A model generated the notes under the pieces. The model saw only the letters and a program-made list of their open reading frames with translations, was not told where the DNA came from and ran no database searches. From UBA7672 sp965279205 (GTDB taxonomy: Bacteria > Pseudomonadota > Alphaproteobacteria > Caulobacterales > Hyphomonadaceae), in assembly GCA_965279205.1 (NCBI GenBank), contig OZ257144.1, positions 1,116,001-1,180,000 of the forward strand: a stretch of 64,000 bases of DNA, written 5' to 3'. The translations under genes and the position numbers were made by a program. Every line of letters starts with the position of its first letter. Positions within the stretch are counted from its first letter, which is position 1. Shown piece after piece: positions 14,712-23,972 of this stretch.

Positions 14712-15752
14712 CTATTTTTCGATCGCCATCCCGGCCTCGCGCCAGGATTTCATCCCGCCGTCGAGCGCCGTGGCGTGCATGAAGCCGAGAGAGCGGAGCG
14801 TCTGGGCGGCGAGGGTTGAAATCTTGCCGAACTCGCAGATGGCGACGATGCGCACGGTGGGATCCGGGAAGGTTTCGTTGACGCGCAGCTCAAGCTGGCC
14901 ACGCGGCAGGAATTTGGCGCCGGGCAGGTGGCCGGCGTCGAAGGCGTCCTTCTCACGCACATCGAGCACGATGAGGTCGTTCTGGCGCGCGGCGATGCGG
15001 CGCGAGAGTTCTTCCATCGACATGAAGGGGACAGCAGCCGAGGCCTCGGCCAGCAAGCGGGCGACGGATTTGGCGCCGCTCATGTTGACGCGCAGCGCCT
15101 CGGTGAGATGGGTCGGCGCCTTGATGTCGAGCGCGCGCATCATGGCGACGAATTCGGCGCGGTCGGTTTTCTGCAAGCGCGGGTTGGACGCGATTTCCTC
15201 GCCGATGGTGGAGCCGGTACGCCCCTTGTACTCGTGGGCAGGATGGATCTGCGTTGCGGGATCGAGCTTCAGGAGGCGATTGAACAGGCTGTCATAGAGC
15301 TTGTCGGGATCGCCGGTCGGAAGATCTGTGCGGCCGGTGCCGCCGATCAGCAGCGCATCGCCGGTGAACACATGGCCGCCGTCTTCGCCCTGGATCAGCA
15401 GGCTGGTGGAGTCAGCTGTGTGACCGGGCGTCGCCATCGCGGTGATGCGCATCTCGCCCACCAGCAGCATGTCGCCATCGTCGAGCCGCAGGTCGACAAA
15501 GGGCGCGGGCGAGAGATGGCTCATCACGATCTGCGCGCCCAGCCCCCGGCCGACTTCGCGCGCGGCGGAGAAATGGTCGGCATGGGTGTGCGTGTCGATG
15601 GCGTAGCGGATCGTCAGGCCATGCTTCGAGGCAAGCCCGCGATACCGCTCGATGGCGCTGATCTCCGGATCGATGACCGCGGCGATGTTGGTCCTGTCGC
15701 AGCCGACCAGATAGGACCGGCACCCGCCGACTTCGATGGTTTCGAGGATCAT
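14712..15752 (-). CDS. Metallo-beta-lactamase/rhodanese fusion, persulfide dioxygenase-like
   Basis: The 346-residue product joins an ETHE1-type metallo-beta-lactamase domain (about residues 1-240) to a rhodanese domain (about 245-346). The first carries THTHADH, PGHTADS, FTGDALLIGGTGRTD and the HPAHEY motif, the pattern of glutathione persulfide dioxygenases. The second has LDVREKDAFDAGHLPGA and a probable active-site Cys in ICEFGKIS. Such fusions oxidise persulfide sulfur and pass it on, linked to sulfide detoxification. The start at 15752 (MILETIEVGG) fits ETHE1 proteins; an earlier ATG would add nine unconserved residues. No sulfide regulator lies next to it. Confidence 0.88.
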   Translation of the reverse strand: MILETIEVGGCRSYLVGCDRTNIAAVIDPEISAIERYRGLASKHGLTIRYAIDTHTHADHFSAAREVGRGLGAQIVMSHLSPAPFVDLRLDDGDMLLVGEMRITAMATPGHTADSTSLLIQGEDGGHVFTGDALLIGGTGRTDLPTGDPDKLYDSLFNRLLKLDPATQIHPAHEYKGRTGSTIGEEIASNPRLQKTDRAEFVAMMRALDIKAPTHLTEALRVNMSGAKSVARLLAEASAAVPFMSMEELSRRIAARQNDLIVLDVREKDAFDAGHLPGAKFLPRGQLELRVNETFPDPTVRIVAICEFGKISTLAAQTLRSLGFMHATALDGGMKSWREAGMAIEK

Positions 15753-15802
15753 TCTGCCATTCCCACGATCTGCTGGCACTGTAATCGCGCGGCGGAAAGA
15801 GG

Positions 15803-16354
15803 CTAGTCCCTCAGCATCGCCTCCAGTTTCAGCATTGTGTTCCAGTTGCGGGCGGTGCCCGTGACCAGCTTTTTCGGCAGGATGAGTTTCGACTGGCCGA
15901 TCGAGGGGCCGTAGTCGATGTAGATCTCGCGGCCGACGACTTTCAGTTGTTCGCCCTTGTCATATTTCTCGCGGAAGGATTTGAGCCAGGCGTCGAGGAG
16001 CTTCACGTCGGGCTTGTTCTTGCAGATGACGCAGACGAGGTGGGCGGGGTCGTCCTTCGCTTTCTTCGGGAAGGGATTGGCCTTGATCATGGCGGCCCAG
16101 TCGTCCGGGTCTCGCACCATGACTTCGGAGAAGAGGCCGAAGGTTTTCTCGATCGCGGATTCGAGCGCAGTCTCGAGTTTTTCTGGCGATGCCTTCTTCG
16201 CGTCGAAGACGAGGTTGCCGCTGGCGACCAGGGTGCGGGCGTTCTCGTAGCCGAGCTTGCCGGCCGCGATCTTCAGTTCAGCCATCGTCACCTTGCGGCC
16301 GCCGACATTCACGGCGCGAAGGAGGGCTGCGAATCTTTCGCCTGCTTTGGGCAT
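15803..16354 (-). CDS. DUF1697 family protein
   Basis: The 183-residue product has the DUF1697 signature: ALLRAVNVGGRKVTMAELK, then LVASGNLVF, with a C-terminal IGQSKLILPKKLVTG segment and NWNTMLKL. The family is soluble, cytoplasmic and functionally uncharacterised. Its start overlaps the stop of the preceding GNAT gene by one nucleotide (TGATG), so the two are probably translated from one message. Confidence 0.9.
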   Translation of the reverse strand: MPKAGERFAALLRAVNVGGRKVTMAELKIAAGKLGYENARTLVASGNLVFDAKKASPEKLETALESAIEKTFGLFSEVMVRDPDDWAAMIKANPFPKKAKDDPAHLVCVICKNKPDVKLLDAWLKSFREKYDKGEQLKVVGREIYIDYGPSIGQSKLILPKKLVTGTARNWNTMLKLEAMLRD

Positions 16355-16929
16355 CAGGCCAGCGTCTTGCGCATTTCGACGAGGTCGAAATCGCGGGTCG
16401 TCTCGCCGGTGGTCTCGTTGAAGGGAAAGGGGATGCGTGCGCCAGTGAGCGCATAACCGCGGCGCTGATACCAGCCGATGAGTTCGGTGCGGAGGTTGAT
16501 GACGGTCATCACCATCTGGTTAGCGCGCCAGAGATCGCGCACGCGGCGTTCGGCTTCTGCAATGACGATCTTGCCGAGGCCGCCGCCATGACCGGTCGGG
16601 TCGATGGCGAACATGCCGAAATAGGCGGCGTTCAGCGGCTGTGCATCCTGGTAGACCGCCGTCTTGCTGGCGGGATCCGGGCTGAGGCCCTGCAGCAGGC
16701 AGCAGCCGGCGAGCCTGCCGTCGATTTCCGCGATGAGAAAGCGCGTGTCGTCGCGGGCGATGAGGGCGGAGATTTCTTCCTCGCTGGTGCGCGGGCCTTT
16801 CAGCAGATGGGCTTCGGACGACCAGCGGCCGTCCGATTCCGGGCTGCGGTAGGCGCGCTCGATCAGGGCGACCAGCGCGGGCGTGTCGGCCGGAATGGCG
16901 TAGCGGAAGGTGGGCGTGCTCATGGCCAT
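16354..16929 (-). CDS. GNAT family N-acetyltransferase
   Basis: With the ATG at 16927-16929 the product has 191 residues and a single GNAT domain: an N-terminal FRYAIPADTPALVALIERAYR, the acetyl-CoA-binding motif in HGGGLGKIVIAEAE, and a C-terminal INLRTELIGWYQRRGYALTG typical of the family. It would transfer an acetyl group to a small molecule or protein amine. The substrate cannot be told. An ATG six nucleotides on is an alternative start; far-upstream starts overlap the divergent lipoprotein gene. It forms an overlapping pair with the DUF1697 gene. Confidence 0.85.
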   Translation of the reverse strand: MAMSTPTFRYAIPADTPALVALIERAYRSPESDGRWSSEAHLLKGPRTSEEEISALIARDDTRFLIAEIDGRLAGCCLLQGLSPDPASKTAVYQDAQPLNAAYFGMFAIDPTGHGGGLGKIVIAEAERRVRDLWRANQMVMTVINLRTELIGWYQRRGYALTGARIPFPFNETTGETTRDFDLVEMRKTLA

Positions 16930-17022
16930 GCGTAATCCACGACGTGCGGCGAAGGTCAAGCGGTGACATGCGTTGCCGAGACGGACATTGCGTGGTGTGG
17001 TCGCGATATCGGGGGGGGATAC

Positions 17023-17448
17023 ATGATCCGCATTGCCAGTCTTGCTGTACTTGTTGCTGCGCTCGGCGCCTGCGCAACGGATGAGTCGCAGCGCTTCGAC
17101 GACCCGTTCGACATCATGTCGGGTGGCCGCTATGTCGGGGCCAGCCTGGACAAGGCGCTGGCCGAGGCGGCGAAGCACCCGCTTGGTTCGGAGAAGAATC
17201 CGGTTCGTGCGGACATGCCGGGAGGCCAGCACGCCTATCTTGGCCGGCTTCGTTGCGCCGACGGCAAGGCGCCCCGGTTCCAGCGGAACGGCAATCTGGG
17301 GTTCGGTGCATTCGGGTCGATCGTCGATGCCTATGATGTAAGGTGCGAGGGCAGTTCACCCGCGCAGACGACAATCATCATGGACATGTATTTTCCCGGC
17401 TATGTCGAGACGCAGCCGGTCCAGGGGTTCTCGATCGTGGCGCGCTAG
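17023..17448 (+). CDS. Small lipoprotein of unknown function
   Basis: The ATG at 17023 follows a G-rich ribosome binding stretch. The 141-residue product has a lipoprotein signal (MIRIASLAVLVAALGAC, Cys17) and a mature domain containing GSEKNPVRADMPGGQHAYL and RCADGKAPRFQRNG with two conserved-looking cysteines. I do not recognise the domain. It is divergent from the GNAT gene and lies 59 nt before the secreted cupin gene on the same strand. Confidence 0.75.
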   Translation: MIRIASLAVLVAALGACATDESQRFDDPFDIMSGGRYVGASLDKALAEAAKHPLGSEKNPVRADMPGGQHAYLGRLRCADGKAPRFQRNGNLGFGAFGSIVDAYDVRCEGSSPAQTTIIMDMYFPGYVETQPVQGFSIVAR

Positions 17449-17507
17449 GCGGCTTGCCGGATCGCGGCAGGCGGCGCTTAATCCAGCTGACAGAGATGGA
17501 GAGCGCC

Positions 17508-17975
17508 ATGCGAACGCTGGTTGCAGCATTCGTGGGACTGGTAGCGGGCGCCACCGGTGTATCGCTGGCTGGCGCGCAGGTCGCAAGCGAGGCGACGCTG
17601 TGCAAGCCCGAGAGCAATCCCTACGACGCGGTGACCGCCGCGCCTTACTCGCACCATGTGATGTTCGAGGACGAGCATGTGCGGGTACTGGAAATCCTGC
17701 TGCCGCCGCTGGCGGCCGAGCCGGTGCATATCCATGCTCTGCCGAGCGTGATCATGGGCGAGACAGGCGGTAGCGGCGGCGCGCGTTTCCTCTATACGGA
17801 GTACCGGATGGAGGACGGCAAGTTCGTCGAGGTGTCGAAGAACGATATCCAGCCGTCGGCGGGATACCGCACGGTGTGGTCGGCGCCGGAGGGGCCGCAC
17901 GCGATCACCAATATCGGCCCGGTTGGCGTGCGGTTCACGCGTATCGAGATCAAACCCGAGCGCTGCGCCAAGTGA
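17508..17975 (+). CDS. Secreted cupin-like protein
   Basis: The 155-residue product has an N-terminal signal peptide (MRTLVAAFVGLVAGATGVSLAGA) and a small cupin-like beta-barrel: SHHVMFEDEHVRVLEILLPP, then PVHIHALPSVI and GPHAITNIGPV, resembling the two cupin motifs with possible metal-binding histidines. I chose the ATG at 17508 because GGAG lies 7 nt upstream; an ATG at 17496 is an alternative. Periplasmic location is predicted. The ligand or reaction is unknown. Confidence 0.78.
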   Translation: MRTLVAAFVGLVAGATGVSLAGAQVASEATLCKPESNPYDAVTAAPYSHHVMFEDEHVRVLEILLPPLAAEPVHIHALPSVIMGETGGSGGARFLYTEYRMEDGKFVEVSKNDIQPSAGYRTVWSAPEGPHAITNIGPVGVRFTRIEIKPERCAK

Positions 17976-17988
17976 CAGGTATCGCCTG

Positions 17989-19557
17989 ATGGACATTGGA
18001 GCGCAGCTGGCCGAGGCCGGGCAGAGGCTGGGCGCGGGCGATCGCGCGGGTGCGCGGGCGGTGTGCATGGACGTGCTGCGCGTCGCGCCGGGCGTGGCGG
18101 AGGCGTACTACCTGCTGGGTGAATGTGCGCTGGCCGATCGCGATGCGGCGTCGGCGCTGGGCAGTCTGGAGCGTGCAATTTCGCTGAAGCCCAATTTCGG
18201 GCGGGCGCGCGCGGTGCGGGCGCGGGTGCTGGAGGTGACGGGGCGCCAGGAGGACGCGGTTGCGGCCGCAGGCGATGCGGCGCGCGTGGCAAGCGATGCC
18301 TACAGCTGGGACACGATCGGCGTGGTGCTGACCAATGCCGGGCTGCATGCGCGCGCGGCAGAGATGTATGCCAAGGCGTGCGCGGCGGGGCACTGGACGG
18401 GCTACTGGTACAATTACGGCGCGGCGCTGCAGTTTCTCGGGCGGTTCGACGAGGCGCGCGTGGCGTATCGCGAGGCGCTGAAGCTGGATCAGGGCAACGC
18501 GCTGGCGTGGGCGGGACTGGTGCAGATCACGAAGCAGACGAGGGAGCAGAACGAGATCACCACGCTGATGAAGATCGCGGAGGCGGTGAAAGGCGACCGC
18601 ACGCGACTGCACCGGATCGGGCATGCGCTGTCGAAAGCGCATGAAGATCTGGGCGACGCGCTCGGGTCGATGATGTGGCTGGCGACGGCGAAGAGTGGCT
18701 GGCGCGGCGGATACGACGCGGCGGCGGACGAGGCGCGGTTCGCGGCGGCTGCGATAAGCGCGGGGCTGTCGCTGACGGGCGGGTTTGCCGGTGCGCGGCC
18801 GGTGTTCGTGGTGGGGATGCCGCGGACGGGAACGACGCTGGTCGAGCGCATCCTGACCAGCCACAGCGAGATGGAATCGGCGGGCGAGACCAATCATTTC
18901 CCACTGGCGCTGCGGCGGGCGACGGGGTTGCGTGGGGCGGCGCTGATCGATGGTCCGTTGATCGAGGCGGCGATGAATGCGGATGCGGCGGCGATCGGCA
19001 AGGACTACATGCGCGCGATCGCGGCGACGCAGGGGTTCACGGGGCGGTTCGTGGAGAAGCTGCCGTTCGATGCGTTGCTGGTTCCGCTGATCCTGAAGGC
19101 GCTGCCTGACGCGCGGGTGGTGATGTTGCGGCGGCATCCGGCGGACGTGCTGCTGAGCAGTTATCGCCAGGACTTTGCGCAGGTCGGCGGCATGCTGGAC
19201 TACACCTTCGATCTTGAGGCGACGGCGCGGTATATCGTGCGGTTTGATGCGATGGCGAAGACGTTTGCGGCGGCGCTGCCGAAGGATCGCTATTGCGAGG
19301 TGGCGTACGAGGATGTGGTTGCTGATCTGGAGGGGCAGGTGAGGCGGCTGCTCGACTTCTGCGGGCTGGGCTTCGAGGAGGCGTGCCTGCATTTCGAGGA
19401 GAATGTGTCGCCGGTTGCGACAGCGAGCGCGGCGCAGGTGCGCCAGCCGCTCTATGCGTCGTCGGTGGGGCGGTGGAGGAAGTACCGCCCGGCGATCGAT
19501 CCGGCGCTGAACGTGCTGGTCGCGGGCGGTGTGATGAACGCGAGTGAGCTCGGCTAG
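17989..19557 (+). CDS. TPR domain sulfotransferase
   Basis: The 522-residue protein has an N-terminal TPR-type helical region (about residues 1-235, with repeated A-YLLGE-ALADRD-ASAL and YGAALQFLGRFDEARVAYREAL patterns) and a C-terminal sulfotransferase domain (about 255-500). The latter begins with VFVVGMPRTGTTLVERIL, the PAPS-binding loop, followed by SAGETNHFPLALR and VVMLRRHPADVLLSSYRQDF. Such proteins are expected to transfer sulfate to a small molecule, glycan or peptide. It starts at the ATG 13 nt after the cupin stop codon. Its stop overlaps by three bases the stop of the convergent lipoprotein gene. Confidence 0.88.
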   Translation: MDIGAQLAEAGQRLGAGDRAGARAVCMDVLRVAPGVAEAYYLLGECALADRDAASALGSLERAISLKPNFGRARAVRARVLEVTGRQEDAVAAAGDAARVASDAYSWDTIGVVLTNAGLHARAAEMYAKACAAGHWTGYWYNYGAALQFLGRFDEARVAYREALKLDQGNALAWAGLVQITKQTREQNEITTLMKIAEAVKGDRTRLHRIGHALSKAHEDLGDALGSMMWLATAKSGWRGGYDAAADEARFAAAAISAGLSLTGGFAGARPVFVVGMPRTGTTLVERILTSHSEMESAGETNHFPLALRRATGLRGAALIDGPLIEAAMNADAAAIGKDYMRAIAATQGFTGRFVEKLPFDALLVPLILKALPDARVVMLRRHPADVLLSSYRQDFAQVGGMLDYTFDLEATARYIVRFDAMAKTFAAALPKDRYCEVAYEDVVADLEGQVRRLLDFCGLGFEEACLHFEENVSPVATASAAQVRQPLYASSVGRWRKYRPAIDPALNVLVAGGVMNASELG

Positions 19558-20120
19558 GGCGCGGGCACGAACTTCTCTCCGGTGCCGGGCATGTAGACGG
19601 GGCCGAGCGGGCCGGTGGCGCCCTTGAGGAATGAGACCTTCGTTTCGATCGTCAGCGACTGGCGGACCTGCAGCGCAGCCTGGAGGGCGGCGTAGTCGGG
19701 GCCGTCGCCGCCCATCGCGGCGGCGTCGCGCGTGGCCGCCCAGTGATCGAGGCTGGCATAGCGAGTGGTGAGATAGACTTCGTCATAGTCAGGCGAGGCT
19801 TCTTTCTCGCCCGGACCGGGGATCACCAGCCACATGCCGACAATGCGTGCGCCTATCTTTTCGAAGAAGGGCCAGATGCCGGTCTGGGATGCTTCCAGGA
19901 ACTGCGAGTAGCCGCCCTTCTTTATCTTCCAGTAGCGGATGGTGACGATCTCCTCGCCGGTCTGGGGCGTGAGATTGCGGACGGGGCCGCGCGTAGCCGC
20001 GCCGTCGCGATTCATCTGGATCGGGTTGTCGTTGGGCGGAAGCTGCGCGGATGGCGTGGGCGACTGCATCGTGGTGCAGGCGGCGAGGGCGAGGATGGCG
20101 GCGGTGAAAAGTGCGCGCAT
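19554..20120 (-). CDS. NIPSNAP-like lipoprotein
   Basis: The ATG at 20118-20120 gives 188 residues with a lipoprotein signal (MRALFTAAILALAAC, Cys15). The mature domain has EEIVTIRYWKIKKGGYSQFLEAS, IGARIVGMWLVIPG and a Tyr/Asp-rich middle, which fits the NIPSNAP or dimeric alpha-beta-barrel fold. Those proteins bind small molecules, but no function is clear. It converges on the sulfotransferase gene and is divergent from the S41-like gene. Confidence 0.72.
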   Translation of the reverse strand: MRALFTAAILALAACTTMQSPTPSAQLPPNDNPIQMNRDGAATRGPVRNLTPQTGEEIVTIRYWKIKKGGYSQFLEASQTGIWPFFEKIGARIVGMWLVIPGPGEKEASPDYDEVYLTTRYASLDHWAATRDAAAMGGDGPDYAALQAALQVRQSLTIETKVSFLKGATGPLGPVYMPGTGEKFVPAP

Positions 20121-20228
20121 GTGGGGCTCCCGTGACGGGACAAGCGTAAGCGGGGTGTGGGGCATGAGCAAAGGTCGAGTGACTCGAGGGGCGGGCATCG
20201 GTATCTGGGCGCGATCACAAGGTCGGGA

Positions 20229-21533
20229 ATGCACATGACCGGATACCGCACTCTTGCCGTTGCGCTGGCGCTGGCAGTGGAGGCGTGCGCAGGCGCACCC
20301 GAAGAGGCGCCGCAGGAACAGGCACAGACGCCGAAGCCGGCCGCCTGCGAGACATCCGGCGCGATGGTGGATCTTCTGGCCGCGCAGGCCGCCGTGAACG
20401 GCGCGATGGCCTATCCACTGGGCGGCGGCGTTCCCGTGGAACAGGTTGTCGAGGGGCTGAAGGCGCAGGCCGCGGCCGCAACAACGAGAGCCGAGCACCT
20501 GCGCGTGCTGGAAGCCTTCGTCTATGCGCTGGGCGACCATCACGCGCATCTCAGCACGAACGACAATCTCTCGCCGAGGTTGGTTCCGACCGGTGCATCG
20601 GTGTGGGTTGAGTGGCGCGACGGGAAGCTTGTTGTCGTGGAACGCAACGGCGTGCCCGGGTCCACTGGCGGGCTGCGTTCGGGCATGGTGATCGAGAAGA
20701 TCGACGGCGTATCGGCGGCCGAGGCGCTGAAGCCGCCGCCTTCGACGCCTGACAAGGCAGACGCCATGATGGGTTTTGCCGGTCGGGTGTCGCTGGCGGG
20801 GACGCGCGAGCACATACCGAACGTGACTGCCCGTACGACGGATGGGAGAGAGCTGACTGTTCCCGTGATGCCGAGAGCGGCGGGAGGGTCCAGCAAGTTG
20901 GCGTCACTGAGCTTTCCCCTGAAGGATGTCGCGGTGATCCGGCTCCACAATTCGATCGGCAATTCGGATCTCAATCCGGTGTTCGACGATCTGATGGAGC
21001 AGGCGAGGGGGATGGCCACGATCATCCTCGATCTGCGCGACACGCCGTCAGGAGGAGACTCTGCTGTCGCTAAGCCGCTGATGGCCTGGTTCGTCGAGGG
21101 CGCGCGCGGCTACCAGAAGCACGAGCGAGGCGGGAAGAGCTGGATCGAGCAGGTTGAGGGACGCAAGGATCACTTCAGGGGCAGACTGATCGTGCTGGTG
21201 GATCACTGGACTGGTTCGATGGGCGAGGGCGCGGCGATCGGCTTGCGCGCGGCGGCGGGAGCGAAGCTGGTTGGAACGCGGATGGCTGGCCTGCGCGGCG
21301 CGATCGAGAGTTTCGACCTGCCGTGCCTGGGCGTGAGCGTGCGGCTGCCCGTGGAGCGGCTCTATGAAGTGAATGGAGCGCCGCGAGAGAACGCCGTTCC
21401 GGATGTGCTGATCAGCGAGGAGGATCTCGCCGCGGGAGGCTACCCCGATGTGTTCTTGTTGCGCGCCCTCGCGGTGGCGCACTGGGCGGCGCTTGCCGCA
21501 AGCGTCAGCATTGCCGGTTTTCTGGCGCCATGA
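20229..21533 (+). CDS. S41-like serine peptidase, probable lipoprotein
   Basis: The 434-residue product starts with an export signal ending AVEACAGAP (a possible but atypical lipobox). It contains a PDZ-like region (SGMVIEKIDGVSAAEAL) and a C-terminal tail-specific-protease-type domain with IILDLRDTPSGG and DHWTGSMGEG. The Ser of the latter (about Ser330) corresponds to the catalytic serine of S41 enzymes such as the CtpA family. The catalytic Lys is less evident. It is expected to act in the periplasm. The downstream degenerate receiver gene overlaps its stop by 4 nt (ATGA). Confidence 0.78.
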   Translation: MHMTGYRTLAVALALAVEACAGAPEEAPQEQAQTPKPAACETSGAMVDLLAAQAAVNGAMAYPLGGGVPVEQVVEGLKAQAAAATTRAEHLRVLEAFVYALGDHHAHLSTNDNLSPRLVPTGASVWVEWRDGKLVVVERNGVPGSTGGLRSGMVIEKIDGVSAAEALKPPPSTPDKADAMMGFAGRVSLAGTREHIPNVTARTTDGRELTVPVMPRAAGGSSKLASLSFPLKDVAVIRLHNSIGNSDLNPVFDDLMEQARGMATIILDLRDTPSGGDSAVAKPLMAWFVEGARGYQKHERGGKSWIEQVEGRKDHFRGRLIVLVDHWTGSMGEGAAIGLRAAAGAKLVGTRMAGLRGAIESFDLPCLGVSVRLPVERLYEVNGAPRENAVPDVLISEEDLAAGGYPDVFLLRALAVAHWAALAASVSIAGFLAP

Positions 21534-21961
21534 GAGCCTGCTCCGGGGATGTGGAGCGGCGGATGGCCCTGTTAAGGGCGCTCGTGGTCGACAACAGGCT
21601 CGTAGCACGGCTCTACGTTCAGGCTGTCCTGTCCGTGTCCGGCTTCGACTGCGTGACGGTTTCCAGCGACCGCGGAGCGCTGCGATATGCATCCCCCAAT
21701 GGCATCGACCTGATCGTCGCCCGGATCGATGCGCCGGTGAACGACGGCGTCGACCTCCTGCAGCTGGTGAAGGATGGACGCTTCGGCGCCACGCCTCCGC
21801 CTGTTCTGGTGCATTCGCACAAGCGCGACGTCGAAAGTTCGGCATTGCGCATGTGCGTCTATCCGCCTGCCAGGCGGTTGAGCGAACTCTGCCCACGCCG
21901 GATGATGACGACTGTGCGACAGGCGTTTGGCGAGATGGAGAGTGCAGTGCACGCGCAATGA
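21530..21961 (+). CDS. Degenerate receiver-domain protein (phosphoacceptor Asp replaced)
   Basis: The 143-residue product looks like a single response-regulator receiver domain (LLRALVVDNRLVARLYVQAV, then GIDLIVARIDAPVNDG). Where the phosphorylated Asp is expected there is Arg65, and the conserved late Lys-Pro is replaced by a PPARR segment. The acidic pair near the N-terminus is reduced to DN. It is therefore probably a pseudo-receiver, acting without phosphorylation. It overlaps the S41-like gene by 4 nt, so the two are translationally coupled; an in-frame ATG 12 codons later is an alternative start. Confidence 0.68.
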   Translation: MRACSGDVERRMALLRALVVDNRLVARLYVQAVLSVSGFDCVTVSSDRGALRYASPNGIDLIVARIDAPVNDGVDLLQLVKDGRFGATPPPVLVHSHKRDVESSALRMCVYPPARRLSELCPRRMMTTVRQAFGEMESAVHAQ

Positions 21962-22091
21962 CGCGGCGCCGCAAGACTTGCACGGGACCTGTTCATTCAC
22001 ATCTCTGAAAGGGTGCGCGGCGCGGTCATCAACGTGACCTTAATCGCGCCCATGTACAGTTTAACTCCCTGCACTTCGCCCGGCGTACGCC

Positions 22092-23888
22092 ATGTCCATG
22101 AATCTGCTCGACGGCCTCAAGAGCGACTGGATCTACATCAACGGATTCCGCCGGATCATCGGCGCGATCGGAAAGTTCGATCCCGAAGCCGAGTACACGA
22201 TCGCCGACGCGATTGAGGACGCCGTGGACGATCATGACGAGCGGATCTTCATCTCGTTCGAAGGGCAGGAAACCAGCTACGCCGACTTTGACAAGCGGGC
22301 GAACCAGTTCGGACACTGGGGTCTCTCGGTCGGGTTGACGAAGGGCGACTGCGTTGCGCTGTTCATGGAGAACAGGCCCGACTACATCGCGTTCTGGGCA
22401 GGCATGGCCAAGATCGGCGTCCGTACGGCGCTGATCAATTACAATCTCACCGGTGCGGGACTTGCGCACTGCGTAAAGGTCGCCAAGGCGCGCGCCATCA
22501 TCATGAACCCCGAGCTGGCGCCGCAGTTCGAAGCTGCCAGAGCGCAGACGCCGCTGGAGCTAGGCGCATTCGTGCTGGGCGGACAGGCGCCGGGCCTGAC
22601 CTGGATCGACGCCAGCGTGGGCCGGCTGTCGAGGGCGCGCCCCGAAAAGGAGTTGCGCGCCGGTGTGAAGGGCTCGGACATCGCGCTCTACATCTACACG
22701 TCCGGCACAACGGGGCTGCCCAAGGCGGCAAAGATCACCAACGTTCGCGCGCGTGGACTGATGCGCGTGTTTGTCGACGCGACTGACGCCCATCGCAACG
22801 ATCGTGTCCTGTTGACGTTGCCGCTCTATCACGCCACGGGCGGGATGTGTGGCGTGGGCACCGCGATGAATGCAGGCGCCTGCATCATCCTGCGCCGAAA
22901 ATTCTCGGCCTCGCATTTCTGGCAGGAAGCGATCGACAATGACGCGACCATGCTGGTCTATATCGGCGAGCTGGGCCGCTACCTGATGAACCAGCCGCCG
23001 TCCTCGCTTGAGAAGAGCCACAAGATCACCAAGGGCTTTGGCAACGGCCTGCGAGCCGATGTGTGGGAGCAGTTCGTTGAGCGGACGGGTATCCGGCAGC
23101 TGGTCGAGTTCTACGGCTCGACCGAAGGCAATGTGAACTTCTTCAATCTCGACGGAAAGATCGGCGCGGTCGGACGCATTCCGAGACTGCTGCGTTCGAA
23201 ACTGCCGGCGCGGATCCTGAAGTTCGATGTCGAGACGGAACAACCGGTGCGCGGTCCCGATGGGCTGTGCATCGAGGCCGAGCCAAACGAACCGGGTGAG
23301 GCGGTGGGGCCGATCACGCGCGAGCCGAGGCAGCGCTTTGACGGCTATGACGACGAAAAGCAGTCACAGAAGAAACTGCTGCGCGACGTGTTCGAGAAGG
23401 GCGACCTGTGGTTCCGCACGGGCGACCTGATGAAGATGGACGAGGACGGATACGTCTATTTCGTTGATCGCGTCGGTGACACGTTCCGCTGGAAAGGTGA
23501 GAACGTTTCCACCAGCGAGGTGGAGATCGCGATCTCCTCCATGCCGGGCGTGAAGCATGCGATCGTCTATGGCGTTGTGGTGCCAGGTTTTGATGGGCGC
23601 GCGGGCATGGCGGCGGTGACGCCCAAGGACGGCGTGAACGTCGAGGCGCTTTATGCGCACCTGTCGACGCTGCTGCCCGCCTATGCCAGGCCGGTGTTCC
23701 TGCGGATGCAGGGCGAGGTCGAGACGACAGGCACGCTGAAATATCGCAAGGTCGACCTGGTGAAAGACGGGTTCGATCCAATGCATACGCAGGATCCGCT
23801 GTTCGTTGTCGACAATGAACGCAAGACCTACAATCCCATCGACATGGAAATGCTGCGCAAGATCGTGGGCGGCGCCGTCCGGATTTAG
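22092..23888 (+). CDS. FATP-type (very-)long-chain acyl-CoA synthetase
   Basis: The 598-residue protein is an AMP-forming acyl-CoA synthetase of the fatty-acid-transport-protein subgroup. It carries the P-loop YIYTSGTTGLPKAAK (about residues 202-216), LPLYHATGG, VEFYGSTEGN, FRTGDLMKMDEDGY and the C-terminal GENVSTSEVE plus TGTLKYRK with the catalytic lysine. It activates long-chain or very-long-chain fatty acids or related acids to CoA thioesters at the inner membrane. The chain-length preference cannot be read. The gene stands alone between the receiver gene and an unknown convergent gene. Confidence 0.9.
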   Translation: MSMNLLDGLKSDWIYINGFRRIIGAIGKFDPEAEYTIADAIEDAVDDHDERIFISFEGQETSYADFDKRANQFGHWGLSVGLTKGDCVALFMENRPDYIAFWAGMAKIGVRTALINYNLTGAGLAHCVKVAKARAIIMNPELAPQFEAARAQTPLELGAFVLGGQAPGLTWIDASVGRLSRARPEKELRAGVKGSDIALYIYTSGTTGLPKAAKITNVRARGLMRVFVDATDAHRNDRVLLTLPLYHATGGMCGVGTAMNAGACIILRRKFSASHFWQEAIDNDATMLVYIGELGRYLMNQPPSSLEKSHKITKGFGNGLRADVWEQFVERTGIRQLVEFYGSTEGNVNFFNLDGKIGAVGRIPRLLRSKLPARILKFDVETEQPVRGPDGLCIEAEPNEPGEAVGPITREPRQRFDGYDDEKQSQKKLLRDVFEKGDLWFRTGDLMKMDEDGYVYFVDRVGDTFRWKGENVSTSEVEIAISSMPGVKHAIVYGVVVPGFDGRAGMAAVTPKDGVNVEALYAHLSTLLPAYARPVFLRMQGEVETTGTLKYRKVDLVKDGFDPMHTQDPLFVVDNERKTYNPIDMEMLRKIVGGAVRI

Positions 23889-23972
23889 GCTGCGTCTTTC
23901 GTCCCTGTTCCGGCAACAGTGTTCCGCACCAGCTGCGCCGATGCGGAACACGTCGCCATGGGCAGAGTCCCG

